The notes below the pieces were generated by a model. It was not told the origin of the DNA. It made no database searches and was given only the letters and a program-made list of their open reading frames with translations. This document shows positions 1-8,582 of a stretch of 64,000 bases of DNA, piece after piece (position 1 is the first letter of the stretch; the number at the start of each line of letters is the position of its first letter). This DNA is from CAZYMF01 sp964648215 (lineage in GTDB: Bacteria > Desulfobacterota > Binatia > HRBIN30 > JACQVA1). The stretch is taken from contig CAZYMF010000006.1 in NCBI GenBank assembly GCA_964648215.1, positions 1-64,000 of the forward strand. The letters run 5' to 3'. The position numbers were made by a program, and so were the translations under genes.

Positions 1-569
1 AAGATCGACGCGTCGGCGTAGCTGTTGACGGGTGGGGCGTCGATCACGATGAAATCGAACTGTGGTCGTAAACGAGCGAGCAACCCGGCCACCGGGTCCA
101 GGTCCACCGATTGTCGCTTCTTGTTGCCGGCCACGATCACCGAGAGGTTGATCGCCTCAACGCGCGTGATGATCGCTTCCGCCGTCAATTCCCCGCTGAT
201 GAACTCGCTCAGCCCGCCGTTGGAAGAGATCGGCAACAGGTGCGCCAGGCTCGGTCCGCGCAAGTTGGCCTCGACGAGCAAGACGCGCGCCTCGCGCTCC
301 TTGGCGAGCGCGCCAGCGAGACCGATCGACACGGTGGTCGCACCCTCGCCGTGGCGCGCGGCGGTCACCAGGATGGTGTGCAGCGCCGAGGGGCTGAGGG
401 CCGACATGAGGCTGGCCCGCAGGCGTTGGTAGTCCTCGCCGTTCGCCCCATCCGGAGAAGCATCGGTCCCCTCCGAGCGAAGGGAAGACGTAGCCGGCTG
501 CGATCCACCCCAACGCGATTGATCGCGTTCTTGCTCAGCCTTCTTCAGCGCTTCGTAGATCTTGCTCAA
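1..569 (-). CDS. CpsD/BY-kinase-like ATPase of the exopolysaccharide locus (partial, C-terminus outside window)
   Basis: The reading frame starts at a TTG (567-569), 18 nt after the co-polymerase gene, and runs off the left edge, so about 189 residues are visible. The start SKIYEALKKAEQER is typical of CpsD/CapB-type ParA-like tyrosine autokinases, the cytoplasmic partners of Wzz/GumC co-polymerases. The Walker B-like stretch FIVIDAPPV is intact. The Walker A region reads GEGATT, with Ala in place of the usual Lys. The Walker A' region reads VLLVEANLRGP in place of the usual LLIDADLRRP. The C-terminal tyrosine cluster, if present, lies outside the window. Family membership is clear from position and motifs; kinase activity is doubtful. 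Confidence 0.8.
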   Translation of the reverse strand, partial: MSKIYEALKKAEQERDQSRWGGSQPATSSLRSEGTDASPDGANGEDYQRLRASLMSALSPSALHTILVTAARHGEGATTVSIGLAGALAKEREARVLLVEANLRGPSLAHLLPISSNGGLSEFISGELTAEAIITRVEAINLSVIVAGNKKRQSVDLDPVAGLLARLRPQFDFIVIDAPPVNSYADASI

Positions 570-587
570 GCGTCGCCCCGTTCGTGC

Positions 588-2189
588 TTACGCATTCGAG
601 AAATCGCCGATACTGCCCAGCAATGGCAGCCCCAGGTGCTGTTCCACATCGTACTCGGACCGTAGCGAGCGATTGAGATATTCCAGACCAATGACGCCAC
701 CCAGGCTCACGGCAAGCCCCGAGATCAGCGACAGAAATACCGAGGCGCGCTGGTTTCCGGACTTCGGCAACGGCAGGGACGGCCGCTGCACCACGTCGAC
801 GTTGACCAAGCGCTGCTGGTCCATGGCCTCGCTGATGCGCGCCTCTTGCTCCCGCTTGACGTAGAGCTCGAAGGCATCGCGGCGGTTCTTGACGTCCTGG
901 TCGATGCGGTCGTACTCCAGCGCCTTCTGCCGCAACGAAATCAGGCTGCGATTGTTCCGCACCACGTCCTCTTCGAACGCCGCACGGCGTGCTCGCGCCT
1001 CCTTGAGCGTTCCCTGCAGCTCAAGCAGCGTTCGCAGCAAGTCTTCGCGCACGGGGTTGGCCTGCAGCTGCTGGCGCGACACGACCGTCGGATGATCACG
1101 CAGCTCACCTGCCAACTGCTTCTGCAGCTGGTTGATTTCTTCGGCGTTGTCGCGAACGTGCCGATCCTTATCGGTGTACTTCCGGAGCAGGGAGACACGA
1201 TCCACCCGCCGATCCACCAACTGTTGCGTGAGCTGGGTGACAACCGGGTTGACTTCCAGGTCCTGCGTCCTCTTGACGATCAGCGGCTGAGCGGCCAGCT
1301 GCTGCTGCACGACGCGGATTTTCTCTTCCGTTCCGCTGATCGTGGCGTTCGCGTCGCGCAGGGAAGCTTCCAGCGTGCCGAGGGACTTCACCGCCTCCTG
1401 GATCTCATCCTTGGGGGACACCACGCCCTCGCGATCGGCGTATTCCTTGAGAGCCTCCTCCGCGCGCCGCAGCCGTTTCCCCAGGTCCAGGCGCTGCTCT
1501 TCGTAGAACTGCGCCAGCCCTTTGTTTCCATGGACCTGGGCGTGGTACGCGAGATACTCGTCCACGACGCGATTGACCACGCGGGTGGCCTTCTCCGGCG
1601 AAGTCGACCTGTAGTCGATCTGGATGACGTTGGACGCCTTGATCGGCTTCACCATCAGCCCGTTCTCCAGGGCCACGACCTTGCTGCCGAGGTCGCTCGA
1701 CTTTGCCTTGTCGCTCAGACTCGCGTTTTCCACGCGAACGACGCCGTTGCTGTCGCCGTAGGTGAGACCGCGCACGACCTGCTCCGTCATCTGGCGACTC
1801 TTGAGCACGTGAACTTCGGAGTTCACCAGCGATTCGTTCAGCTGGACGTTGTTCACGCGCGTCAGATCGGTCGGTTGGACCGTGGCATCCTCACGCTCGG
1901 TCGTGATCATGACCTTGGCCGTGGCGATGTATTTGGGACGCGACAACGCCGTGACCAGCAGCCCCGGCAGGGCAACGATCAAGAACAACGCGAGGATTAG
2001 CCGGCGGCGTTTGAAGAGCACTTCGAGGACCTCGCGTACCTGCTCGTTTGCGGTGCGCGCCCGCAGGCCGTTCCCGTTCCGGTACCCGAGGTTGTTGCCG
2101 TTCCCGTTGCCGTTGCCATTCCCGTTGCCGTTGCCGTTGCCGTTGCCATGGCCATTGCCCTTGCGGGGCGGCTGTATCTCATGTGCCAT
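588..2189 (-). CDS. Wzz/GumC-like polysaccharide co-polymerase (PCP-2 type)
   Basis: A 533-residue inner-membrane protein expected to control chain length and export of an exopolysaccharide. A basic N-terminus and a Gly-Asn dipeptide run (about residues 11-41) precede a first membrane helix at about 63-82. A long, coiled-coil-rich periplasmic region follows, then a second helix at about 482-505 and a short cytoplasmic tail. There is no fused kinase domain; the ATPase is the next gene downstream. It sits 18 nt after the Wza-like gene, which supports an operon. The Gly-Asn run is encoded by a hexanucleotide repeat and is unusual for the family. Confidence 0.9.
   Translation of the reverse strand: MAHEIQPPRKGNGHGNGNGNGNGNGNGNGNGNNLGYRNGNGLRARTANEQVREVLEVLFKRRRLILALFLIVALPGLLVTALSRPKYIATAKVMITTEREDATVQPTDLTRVNNVQLNESLVNSEVHVLKSRQMTEQVVRGLTYGDSNGVVRVENASLSDKAKSSDLGSKVVALENGLMVKPIKASNVIQIDYRSTSPEKATRVVNRVVDEYLAYHAQVHGNKGLAQFYEEQRLDLGKRLRRAEEALKEYADREGVVSPKDEIQEAVKSLGTLEASLRDANATISGTEEKIRVVQQQLAAQPLIVKRTQDLEVNPVVTQLTQQLVDRRVDRVSLLRKYTDKDRHVRDNAEEINQLQKQLAGELRDHPTVVSRQQLQANPVREDLLRTLLELQGTLKEARARRAAFEEDVVRNNRSLISLRQKALEYDRIDQDVKNRRDAFELYVKREQEARISEAMDQQRLVNVDVVQRPSLPLPKSGNQRASVFLSLISGLAVSLGGVIGLEYLNRSLRSEYDVEQHLGLPLLGSIGDFSNA
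2094..2160. repeat. Hexanucleotide tandem repeat encoding (Gly-Asn)n
   Basis: Imperfect GTTGCC/GTTCCC hexamers (plus-strand reading) repeat about eleven times and encode the Gly-Asn run near the N-terminus of the co-polymerase. The unit is a multiple of three, so slippage would change protein length without a frameshift. Confidence 0.85.
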
Positions 2190-2207
2190 ATCGCCTACCG
2201 TCTCCCG

Positions 2208-2912
2208 TCAAGGGGCAAAGCCAATCCCAACCCGAGGCTGAATTGGCAGCAGGCGGCGCACGTAAAGATCGACCACCGTATTCATGTCACCGATGAATGT
2301 TCGCGGCACATAGATCACGTCATTGGCGGCCAAAGCCGCCACCTTGGTGTTCCCATCGAGGACGTGGCTCAGATCGATCCGCGTCGCCTTGTAGTTGCTC
2401 TCCTGCGCGCTGATCCGAACCACACTATCCAGTCGTGCGGTATCCGTGAAACCGCCCCGGTCCAAGATCGCCTGCAGCGGCGTCATCCCCTTGTGATAGA
2501 CGACAAAGCCAGGTTGACGCACTTCGCCGCCGACGTAGATTTTCGCGTCTGCCAGCTCGGCAACGATGACCGTCACGACAGGGTCACGCAACCGGTCGCC
2601 CGACAGCTTGCGGACCACTTCGGCCAGCTGGTCGGCGCTCATGCCTGCCGCATGAACCTCGCCGACATCTTGCAAGGCGACGTTGCCATCGGGACGAACG
2701 GGCAACTTCACATCGAGCTCCGGATGGTAGAGAAATTTCACCCGCAGCACATCGCCCGGCTGCAAGCGGTACTCGGTTCCCGGTAGTGACGACGGCGACG
2801 CAGCCGCATCCAACGGCGGCAACGGCACCGGTGCGGTCGCCGGCGTGCTCCGGCATCCTCCAAGTGCGACCAGCACGAACGCTAATCCCACGAGACACTT
2901 ACACGTCTTCAT
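2208..2912 (-). CDS. Polysaccharide export outer-membrane lipoprotein (Wza/GumB-like)
   Basis: A 234-residue lipoprotein: a signal peptide ends at a lipobox LGGC with Cys20. The polysaccharide-export domain follows, with YRLQPGDVLRVKF at about residues 48-60. An SLBB-type domain comes next, with IYVGGEVRQPGF and the following PLQAILDRGGF. It is short compared with full Wza and resembles the shorter GumB/EpsA type. Its ATG overlaps the glycosyltransferase stop by 4 nt (ATGA), indicating translational coupling. It should form the outer-membrane exit channel working with the co-polymerase encoded next. Confidence 0.92.
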   Translation of the reverse strand: MKTCKCLVGLAFVLVALGGCRSTPATAPVPLPPLDAAASPSSLPGTEYRLQPGDVLRVKFLYHPELDVKLPVRPDGNVALQDVGEVHAAGMSADQLAEVVRKLSGDRLRDPVVTVIVAELADAKIYVGGEVRQPGFVVYHKGMTPLQAILDRGGFTDTARLDSVVRISAQESNYKATRIDLSHVLDGNTKVAALAANDVIYVPRTFIGDMNTVVDLYVRRLLPIQPRVGIGFAP

Positions 2913-4207
2913 TCACCCCCGGCCCTTCGACTTGGCGTCCGCGGGCTTATACGATCTTCGGACGCAGCCATCAAGCAATTTTGCATGGTCCTCCTCGCCC
3001 GCTGCTGTGATCGTCCAGCGGTGGCGGGAGATGCTCCGAGAAGCCTCTCATAGACGTGCTCCACTTCGGGACGCACCCTGGCCCAAGTATAATGGCTCTC
3101 CGCCGCCTCGCGAGCCGCCTTGCCCATCGCGGCTCGCCGGGCGGGATCGTTCAACAATTCTCGGAGCGCTTCCGTCATCGCGGCCTCATCGCCGTCCGGC
3201 ACCACCACCCCGGTCACCCCATGGCACACCGCTTTAGCAGAACTCTTACATACCACGATTGCACGGCCTAAACACATAAAATTTAATAACTTGATCGGAA
3301 AACCCGACCAGGACGAGCGCGGACACACGACCACATCGGCGCGGCTCAGCAACCGGCGCGCCGCACCGAACGCTTGGGTCTCGACCAGGCGGACCCCGGG
3401 GCTGGCCCCGATCTCGGCGATGCGGCGCCGCACGTGTCGCGATCGCGCCGGATGAACCAGCAGGACCAACACGGCCTCGGCATCGGTACGATACAGGCTC
3501 GCGAAGGCCCGCAACAGAACATCGATCCGCTGGTACGGATCCAGGTTCCCGGCGTAGAGGACGACCTTGCGGCCGGGAAGTGGGTCGGGAACGGATTCCC
3601 CCTCATTACCGACCGACACCGACACGGCCGGCGGGATGACGGTGATACGATCGCTGCCTACCCCGTGCCCGCCATGGACCAAATACTGCATCAGCTCGGG
3701 CGTCAAAGCGATACAGTGATCAGCCCAACGCGGCACGGTCGCGTCCAGCCAATTCCCGACCCGAATCGCCAGCCAGCGCCGAATCCGGCCGTGGAAGTAG
3801 TACGGCAGCTCATCGGCCATGGCGTTGTGGCTGTGATAAACGACGGGAACCCGCCGCAGCCACCGGACCACGTACGCGACGAGCGGTGCCTCGTAGTTGT
3901 GCGCATGAATGACCTCGATGCCATGCTCGCGCACGACGCGGTACAGAGTCACGATCAGGCCGACATCGAGTAGCAGCTTCGCCCACCACGAGCGCGACCC
4001 ATCCAACCCGGCAAACGAGCGCAGCCGATGCAGGGCAAAGCCCCGTACGGGCACCACATGCTCCCCCGAGGGATAGGTCACCAGGTGCACCTCGTGGCCC
4101 GCCGTGGCCAGGGCTTCGGCCAGCTCACGGACCAACACCTGCGACCCGCGCAGGCTCGGAAACGGGCAGGCCGCCACCATTGCGATGCGATACCGGCGGG
4201 GATTCAT
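2909..4207 (-). CDS. Glycosyltransferase family 4 protein
   Basis: A 432-residue GT-B fold glycosyltransferase. The N-terminal domain has the GT4 signature AACPFPSLRGSQVLVRELAEAL and then IEVIHAHNYEAPLVAY. The C-terminal nucleotide-sugar domain begins with VVLYAGNLDPYQRIDVLL. The usual E-x7-E motif region reads SGFPIKLLN, with Ser and Asn where two Glu are commonly found. Donor and acceptor cannot be told from sequence. It overlaps both neighbours by 4 nt (ATGA junctions at 4204-4207 and 2909-2912), so it is clearly part of the exopolysaccharide operon. Confidence 0.9.
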   Translation of the reverse strand: MNPRRYRIAMVAACPFPSLRGSQVLVRELAEALATAGHEVHLVTYPSGEHVVPVRGFALHRLRSFAGLDGSRSWWAKLLLDVGLIVTLYRVVREHGIEVIHAHNYEAPLVAYVVRWLRRVPVVYHSHNAMADELPYYFHGRIRRWLAIRVGNWLDATVPRWADHCIALTPELMQYLVHGGHGVGSDRITVIPPAVSVSVGNEGESVPDPLPGRKVVLYAGNLDPYQRIDVLLRAFASLYRTDAEAVLVLLVHPARSRHVRRRIAEIGASPGVRLVETQAFGAARRLLSRADVVVCPRSSWSGFPIKLLNFMCLGRAIVVCKSSAKAVCHGVTGVVVPDGDEAAMTEALRELLNDPARRAAMGKAAREAAESHYTWARVRPEVEHVYERLLGASPATAGRSQQRARRTMQNCLMAASEDRISPRTPSRRAGGE

Positions 4208-5991
4208 GCGATGTATCCGAGCGCCTGCAGGCGCTGCTCGATCAAGCGTTCCTCTTCGGGGCTGTAGGGCTGCTCATCATCGCCCTGCCGGTCGACCGAT
4301 CCTGGCTCGTCGCTACGAAGGGCGACGTCGAGACACGGCAGGGCCCGACCGTCGAGCCCGGGAGGCACCGCCTCGTCGCACAGTGCCAAGATCGTCGGTG
4401 CCATGTCGGCGATCTCCGCGCCCGCCACCTCCCCCGGACGCACCGGGCCAGCAAGGGCGAACAGACCATGGCGGCGATGGCTGCCGCTCATTCCGTTCAG
4501 CTTTCCACCCGCCATCTCCACATCGCTCATCGTCCGGACCGGCTCGCCCCCGCTGCCCCCCAGGCGGCTGGGCAGACACGCGTACGAGTAACCGCCCGGC
4601 AGCGCGAGCTCGAGAGTCAGATCGGGAGCACAGTCCGTCCAGGGCCCCTGGTAGATCTCGTCACGTCGCCACACCCGGGAGACGACCGGAGCCCCCGAGC
4701 GCGGGTCGCGAAGCTCGGCCAGGGCACCGGCCACGTCCGCGCAGACACGGTCGTAATCCTCGGGGGCCACCGTCCCGGCAGGCTCGCGACCACGCAGGTT
4801 GATCCAGACCGAGGGGAAGTAGTTCAGCTCCTCGGAGAACGCCCGGGTCCGGGCCCAGTCGATGTCGGCAAAGCGATTGGCCGACTCGAGAGCGCTGGCC
4901 AGGCGCCCGCCCGCGAGCCGGAAGCAGCGCGCCTGCACCCGAGCGGGCAACCACCGCAGCAGGGAGCGCTTGCCGAGGGCGGCGCTCTGCGCCGCCACGG
5001 TAGTCCGACGCCAGCGCAGCAAGCCCGCCCGCTCCAGTTGGCGATTGAGATGAACGACCGTGTTTCCGGCGCCGCCGAACCCATGGTCCGAGCACACCAG
5101 CAACGCATCTGGTTGCGCCGCTTCGGCAAGCTCGCCGATGGCCGAATCGAGCGCCGCGTACACACGACGAATCGCATCCGAGACCTCGCGCGCGGCGCTG
5201 GCGTCAAAGCGTGGCGAATCGGGATCGCAGAACCGCCAGAAGTGATGCGCCACCGTATCGGATTCGCCGAACAGAACCATCGCGCAATCCCAGCGCTCCT
5301 TCTGCAGCTGGCGCCGGGCGACGCGGGTCTTCGTCGCAATGCCGTCGAGCAAGCGCCGCAACGCCTCATCGTACCACTGTCGATCGACGCGGAACTCCTG
5401 GAAGTCCGCGAACGGGAACCCGCCCTCGGCTTCGACCTCCGCCACCAGATCGGGCGGATGGACGAAAGAAGCGTCGGCCTTGACCGTTACCGGAGTGTCG
5501 AATCCGCTGATCATGCAACCATTGACCGGCTCCGGGGGATAGGTCCCGGGCACCCCGAACACCGCCACCCGCTTGCCCGCGTCGGACAAACGCCGCCACA
5601 CCGTCGGCGCCTTGCGATAGCTGCCGTTGATGAACTGGACCCCATACTCGCCGCTCACGCGCCGGGTGAAGTCGAAGATACCGTGCCGACCGGGGTTCAC
5701 GCCGGTCATGAACGTGGTCCAAGCCGGGAACGTCGCCGGCGGCATCGTCGAACGCAGCGATCCCCAAGCGCCCGTGGCGAACAGCGTCCGCAGATGAGGC
5801 AAGTCGCCCGCCGCGGCCCACCGACGCGCGAGTTCGAGCGAGGCGCCGTCAAGACCGACGATCAACAGCACTGGGGTTGGCCTCCACGTTGTGCGCCGAG
5901 CCGCCTTTCCGGATACTTGAACTGACCACAGGTTCCTTCCTCGACGATCGATCGCCCACGACTCGCATATAGCTCCGCCCATGAGGCCCAT
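4204..5991 (-). CDS. Alkaline-phosphatase-superfamily (type I phosphodiesterase/nucleotide pyrophosphatase-like) protein
   Basis: The core begins with VLLIVGLDGAS, the first metal-binding Asp of the superfamily, followed by the nucleophile region TMPPATFPAWTTFMTGVNPG. Later metal-site motifs are CSDHGFGG and a His-containing segment near the C-terminus (MSGSHRRHGLFALAG). Similar proteins of about 500-600 residues occur in polysaccharide loci of deltaproteobacteria, where they may handle a phosphate- or phospho-alcohol-modified glycan; that role is an inference. The start is uncertain: no good ribosome site is visible. The ATG at 5991 was chosen, and a TTG at 6045 extends the same frame. Confidence 0.82.
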   Translation of the reverse strand: MGLMGGAICESWAIDRRGRNLWSVQVSGKAARRTTWRPTPVLLIVGLDGASLELARRWAAAGDLPHLRTLFATGAWGSLRSTMPPATFPAWTTFMTGVNPGRHGIFDFTRRVSGEYGVQFINGSYRKAPTVWRRLSDAGKRVAVFGVPGTYPPEPVNGCMISGFDTPVTVKADASFVHPPDLVAEVEAEGGFPFADFQEFRVDRQWYDEALRRLLDGIATKTRVARRQLQKERWDCAMVLFGESDTVAHHFWRFCDPDSPRFDASAAREVSDAIRRVYAALDSAIGELAEAAQPDALLVCSDHGFGGAGNTVVHLNRQLERAGLLRWRRTTVAAQSAALGKRSLLRWLPARVQARCFRLAGGRLASALESANRFADIDWARTRAFSEELNYFPSVWINLRGREPAGTVAPEDYDRVCADVAGALAELRDPRSGAPVVSRVWRRDEIYQGPWTDCAPDLTLELALPGGYSYACLPSRLGGSGGEPVRTMSDVEMAGGKLNGMSGSHRRHGLFALAGPVRPGEVAGAEIADMAPTILALCDEAVPPGLDGRALPCLDVALRSDEPGSVDRQGDDEQPYSPEEERLIEQRLQALGYIA

Positions 5992-6074
5992 CCCCGTCGC
6001 CGTGAAATCCCTTGCGGGATTCGCTGGCGCCGGGCACGCCCCCAAGCAAAGATCGCTACTTCTCGCGAGGCCGG

Positions 6075-6602
6075 CTAGGCCGACACCCGATCGACAAACT
6101 CCAGCGGCAGCTCCACTCTCGTTTGGCGCCGCAACAGCTCCATCAATATTTGAACTCGGCCACGCCCGCTGAGCGGGTTTTCGATGATGCCCTCGATTCC
6201 GGAAAACGGCCCATACTTCACGCGCACGTGGTCGCCCTTGCGAAACACCGGGAAGGAACGAATGATCCCGTCGCTTCCCCCGCGCGCGCGGAGGTAGTCG
6301 ACCACCCCGTTCTCCAAAGGCGACGGTGTGTCACCGAAAGCGACGAACCTGCTCACCCCCGGCGTCCATGCGACGTCGAAGTACTGTGTATCGAGGTCGA
6401 TGTGGACCAGCAGATAGGAGGGGAAGAGCGGTGTCGTGACGGAATGGATTCCGGCGCGCGCCGGCTCGCAAATGCGCGGCAGGAAGGTCTCCACACCACG
6501 TCGGGCGAGCTGCCACTGGGCATAGGCCTCACGCCGTGCCTTGGTACGAACCACGAACCACTGAGAGGCCGAAGATTCCATCTGAGCTGTCGAAGGTTCC
6601 AT
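6075..6602 (-). CDS. NusG-like transcription antiterminator (RfaH/LoaP/UpxY type)
   Basis: A 175-residue specialised NusG paralogue. The NGN domain includes WFVVRTKARREAYAQWQL and PLFPSYLLVHIDL. The KOW domain at about residues 118-175 contains FRKGDHVRVKYGPFSGIEG. Such paralogues load onto RNA polymerase early in long polysaccharide operons and suppress termination. Its place just ahead of the phosphatase, GT4, export and co-polymerase genes fits that role. It lies 15 nt after the ATPase gene. No ops-like loading element was identified. Confidence 0.92.
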   Translation of the reverse strand: MEPSTAQMESSASQWFVVRTKARREAYAQWQLARRGVETFLPRICEPARAGIHSVTTPLFPSYLLVHIDLDTQYFDVAWTPGVSRFVAFGDTPSPLENGVVDYLRARGGSDGIIRSFPVFRKGDHVRVKYGPFSGIEGIIENPLSGRGRVQILMELLRRQTRVELPLEFVDRVSA

Positions 6603-6617
6603 CGCCTCGCACCTTCC

Positions 6618-8537
6618 TTAACGGACCAGCAGCGCCATGCGCTCGTCCTCGCGGAACAGACGCTGGACCTCTTTGCCCGCCGCGGCGGCGGCGGCCCGGT
6701 CGGTGAAGCCGTCGATCAACACGCGATAGACCGGGTGTCGATTGCCCAGATCTCCTTTGACGACGCGGCTGCGGCGTCCGCGCGCCCGCAGCGCCGCCTC
6801 GAGCGCCGCCGCCCGCGCCGGGAGCGCGGTCGAGTACACCAGCACCCCGTAGCGATTCGCCCCATACGAGACCACCGAGCTCTCGCTCAGGTCGGGCAGG
6901 AGCAAGGTCTGCCCGATCGTGATCACGTTGACGTCCCGCAGCTCCGGATTCGCCAGCTTGATGAGGTCGAAGATCGTGTGACTCGCTTGCCCGTACTTGC
7001 GGAGCGCAATCCCGGAGATCGAGTCTCCGGGCCGCACCGTGACCCGATCGAAATGATCGGAGAGCAGGCGCATCGGCTGTTTGCCGTTGATCGGTTCCCC
7101 GTCGGCGACCGGCGGTCTGTCGATGACCGCCGCCTTCTGTTCGCTGGCCGGCTGGGCGGCGGCCGAAGGAGCGCGCCAAAGGGGTGGCGCGGCCGGTTCG
7201 GGAGCGGAGGGGCGTGCCGCCGCGACCCGGATCGCGGGCTTGATCGGATCGGTTTCCGGCTTGGCTTCCGGTCCGGGGGCCTGCGGCGCAACCGCCACAT
7301 CCCGGTCCTTTGCCGCTGGCGGCTCCGACTCCGAGATCACGGCCGGCGTCGGCGTCGACTCCTCCTCCGCCAAGTCTTGCGCCTGCACCAGCGGAGCGCC
7401 GGCAAGGTCGGGGGGCGGGACCTCGCGCGGCCGTTGCACCTGATTCCCCACGGGGGGAACAGCAGAGCTCGTCTCCGGCGCCGGCATCTCCAGAGAGCCG
7501 GGCCGAATCACGTCGACGGGGGGGTGCTCGGGCAACACGGGAGTGGCGGACATCCCGGGCAGAACCTGCTGCCGCCGGAGCATGCTGCGGCCCATCGACA
7601 GCACACCGATGACTACGGCCAGCAAAACCACCGCGATCAGCCCGAAACGGGCACGGGGTCGCACACTCGCGGCCACGGCGACCATGGGCGCGGCGGGGAC
7701 CTCGGCCGGGACCTCGGGCGGAACAGGCTCCTGGACCGGCATCAGATCCGCCGCCGCCTCGGCAATGACGTCGGCTCCGATGCGCCGCTTCCCGAGCGCG
7801 TAGCCGATCACCAGCGCGTTGTCGCAGACGACATTGATCAGCCTCGGGATACCGCGAGAAAAGTGGTAGATCTGATCCTCCGCGTCGCGGGAGAAGAGCT
7901 TGAGGTCGCTGCAGCCGACCGCGTGGAGCCGATACTGGAGATACTCCGCCAACTCGTCGCGCGAGAGCGGCAGGAGCCGACAGCTCACGGCGATACGCTG
8001 GCGCAGCTGGCGCAACGTCGGGTGGCTCAGTTTCTCCCCCAGCTCCGGCTGCCCGGAAAGGACGATCTGGAGAATCTTCTCCTTGGCGGTCTCCAGATTG
8101 GAGAGCAGACGAAGATCTTCTAGGACCGATTGGTCCAGCTCCTGGGCCTCGTCGATCAGCAGGGCCACATTCCCCCCGCCGCGTAGCTCCTCGAGCAGGA
8201 AGGTGTTGAGGCGCTGCAGCATGTAGAGCTTCTTGCCGTTGTGAACGGGCAGGTCGAATTCGGCAAAGACGTATTCGAGGATCTCCTCGAACGAGACGTG
8301 GGTGTTGAAGATGAAGACCGAGCGGGTCTTCTCGTCGAATTCGTCGAGCAGCCGCTTGAGCAGCGTCGTCTTGCCCGTGCCAGCCTCACCGATGAGGGTA
8401 ATGAACCCCTTGCGCTGACTGATCCCGTAGTGGAGCGCCGCCAGCGCCTCACGGTAGCGGGCGTTGAGGTAGAGACACTTGGGGTCCGGCGTCACGTTAA
8501 ACGGGCGCTCGGTCATCTGGTAGAACTCACAGTACAT
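6618..8537 (-). CDS. ExeA/GspA-like AAA ATPase with transmembrane helix, LysM-like and SPOR-like domains
   Basis: The 639-residue protein opens with MYCEFYQMTERPFNVTPDP, typical of ExeA-type ATPases and of the secretion ATPase found in EPS/PEP-CTERM loci. Walker A is GEAGTGKTT (about residues 50-58) and Walker B is VALLIDEAQEL (about 124-134). A single membrane helix at about 297-315 is followed by a long Pro/Ala/Glu-rich linker. Then come a LysM-like module (VRPGDSISGIALRKYG, about 498-550) and a SPOR-like C-terminus (about 560-639). This predicts a cytoplasmic ATPase tied through the periplasm to peptidoglycan. The ATPase-LysM-SPOR combination is longer than the usual ExeA form. Confidence 0.88.
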   Translation of the reverse strand: MYCEFYQMTERPFNVTPDPKCLYLNARYREALAALHYGISQRKGFITLIGEAGTGKTTLLKRLLDEFDEKTRSVFIFNTHVSFEEILEYVFAEFDLPVHNGKKLYMLQRLNTFLLEELRGGGNVALLIDEAQELDQSVLEDLRLLSNLETAKEKILQIVLSGQPELGEKLSHPTLRQLRQRIAVSCRLLPLSRDELAEYLQYRLHAVGCSDLKLFSRDAEDQIYHFSRGIPRLINVVCDNALVIGYALGKRRIGADVIAEAAADLMPVQEPVPPEVPAEVPAAPMVAVAASVRPRARFGLIAVVLLAVVIGVLSMGRSMLRRQQVLPGMSATPVLPEHPPVDVIRPGSLEMPAPETSSAVPPVGNQVQRPREVPPPDLAGAPLVQAQDLAEEESTPTPAVISESEPPAAKDRDVAVAPQAPGPEAKPETDPIKPAIRVAAARPSAPEPAAPPLWRAPSAAAQPASEQKAAVIDRPPVADGEPINGKQPMRLLSDHFDRVTVRPGDSISGIALRKYGQASHTIFDLIKLANPELRDVNVITIGQTLLLPDLSESSVVSYGANRYGVLVYSTALPARAAALEAALRARGRRSRVVKGDLGNRHPVYRVLIDGFTDRAAAAAAGKEVQRLFREDERMALLVR

Positions 8538-8582
8538 GGACCACTCCGGTTCGGTTCATGAGACGCCGCGCCCTGGTTTCAC

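Noticed and set aside
6012..8123. A 703-residue plus-strand frame, and similar long antisense frames at 4180-5925, 21605-23659 and 42730-45270
   Set aside because: Each is antisense to a well-identified gene (NusG-like and ATPase, phosphatase, etfBA, WS/DGAT and mutM) and has no coherent domain or ribosome site.
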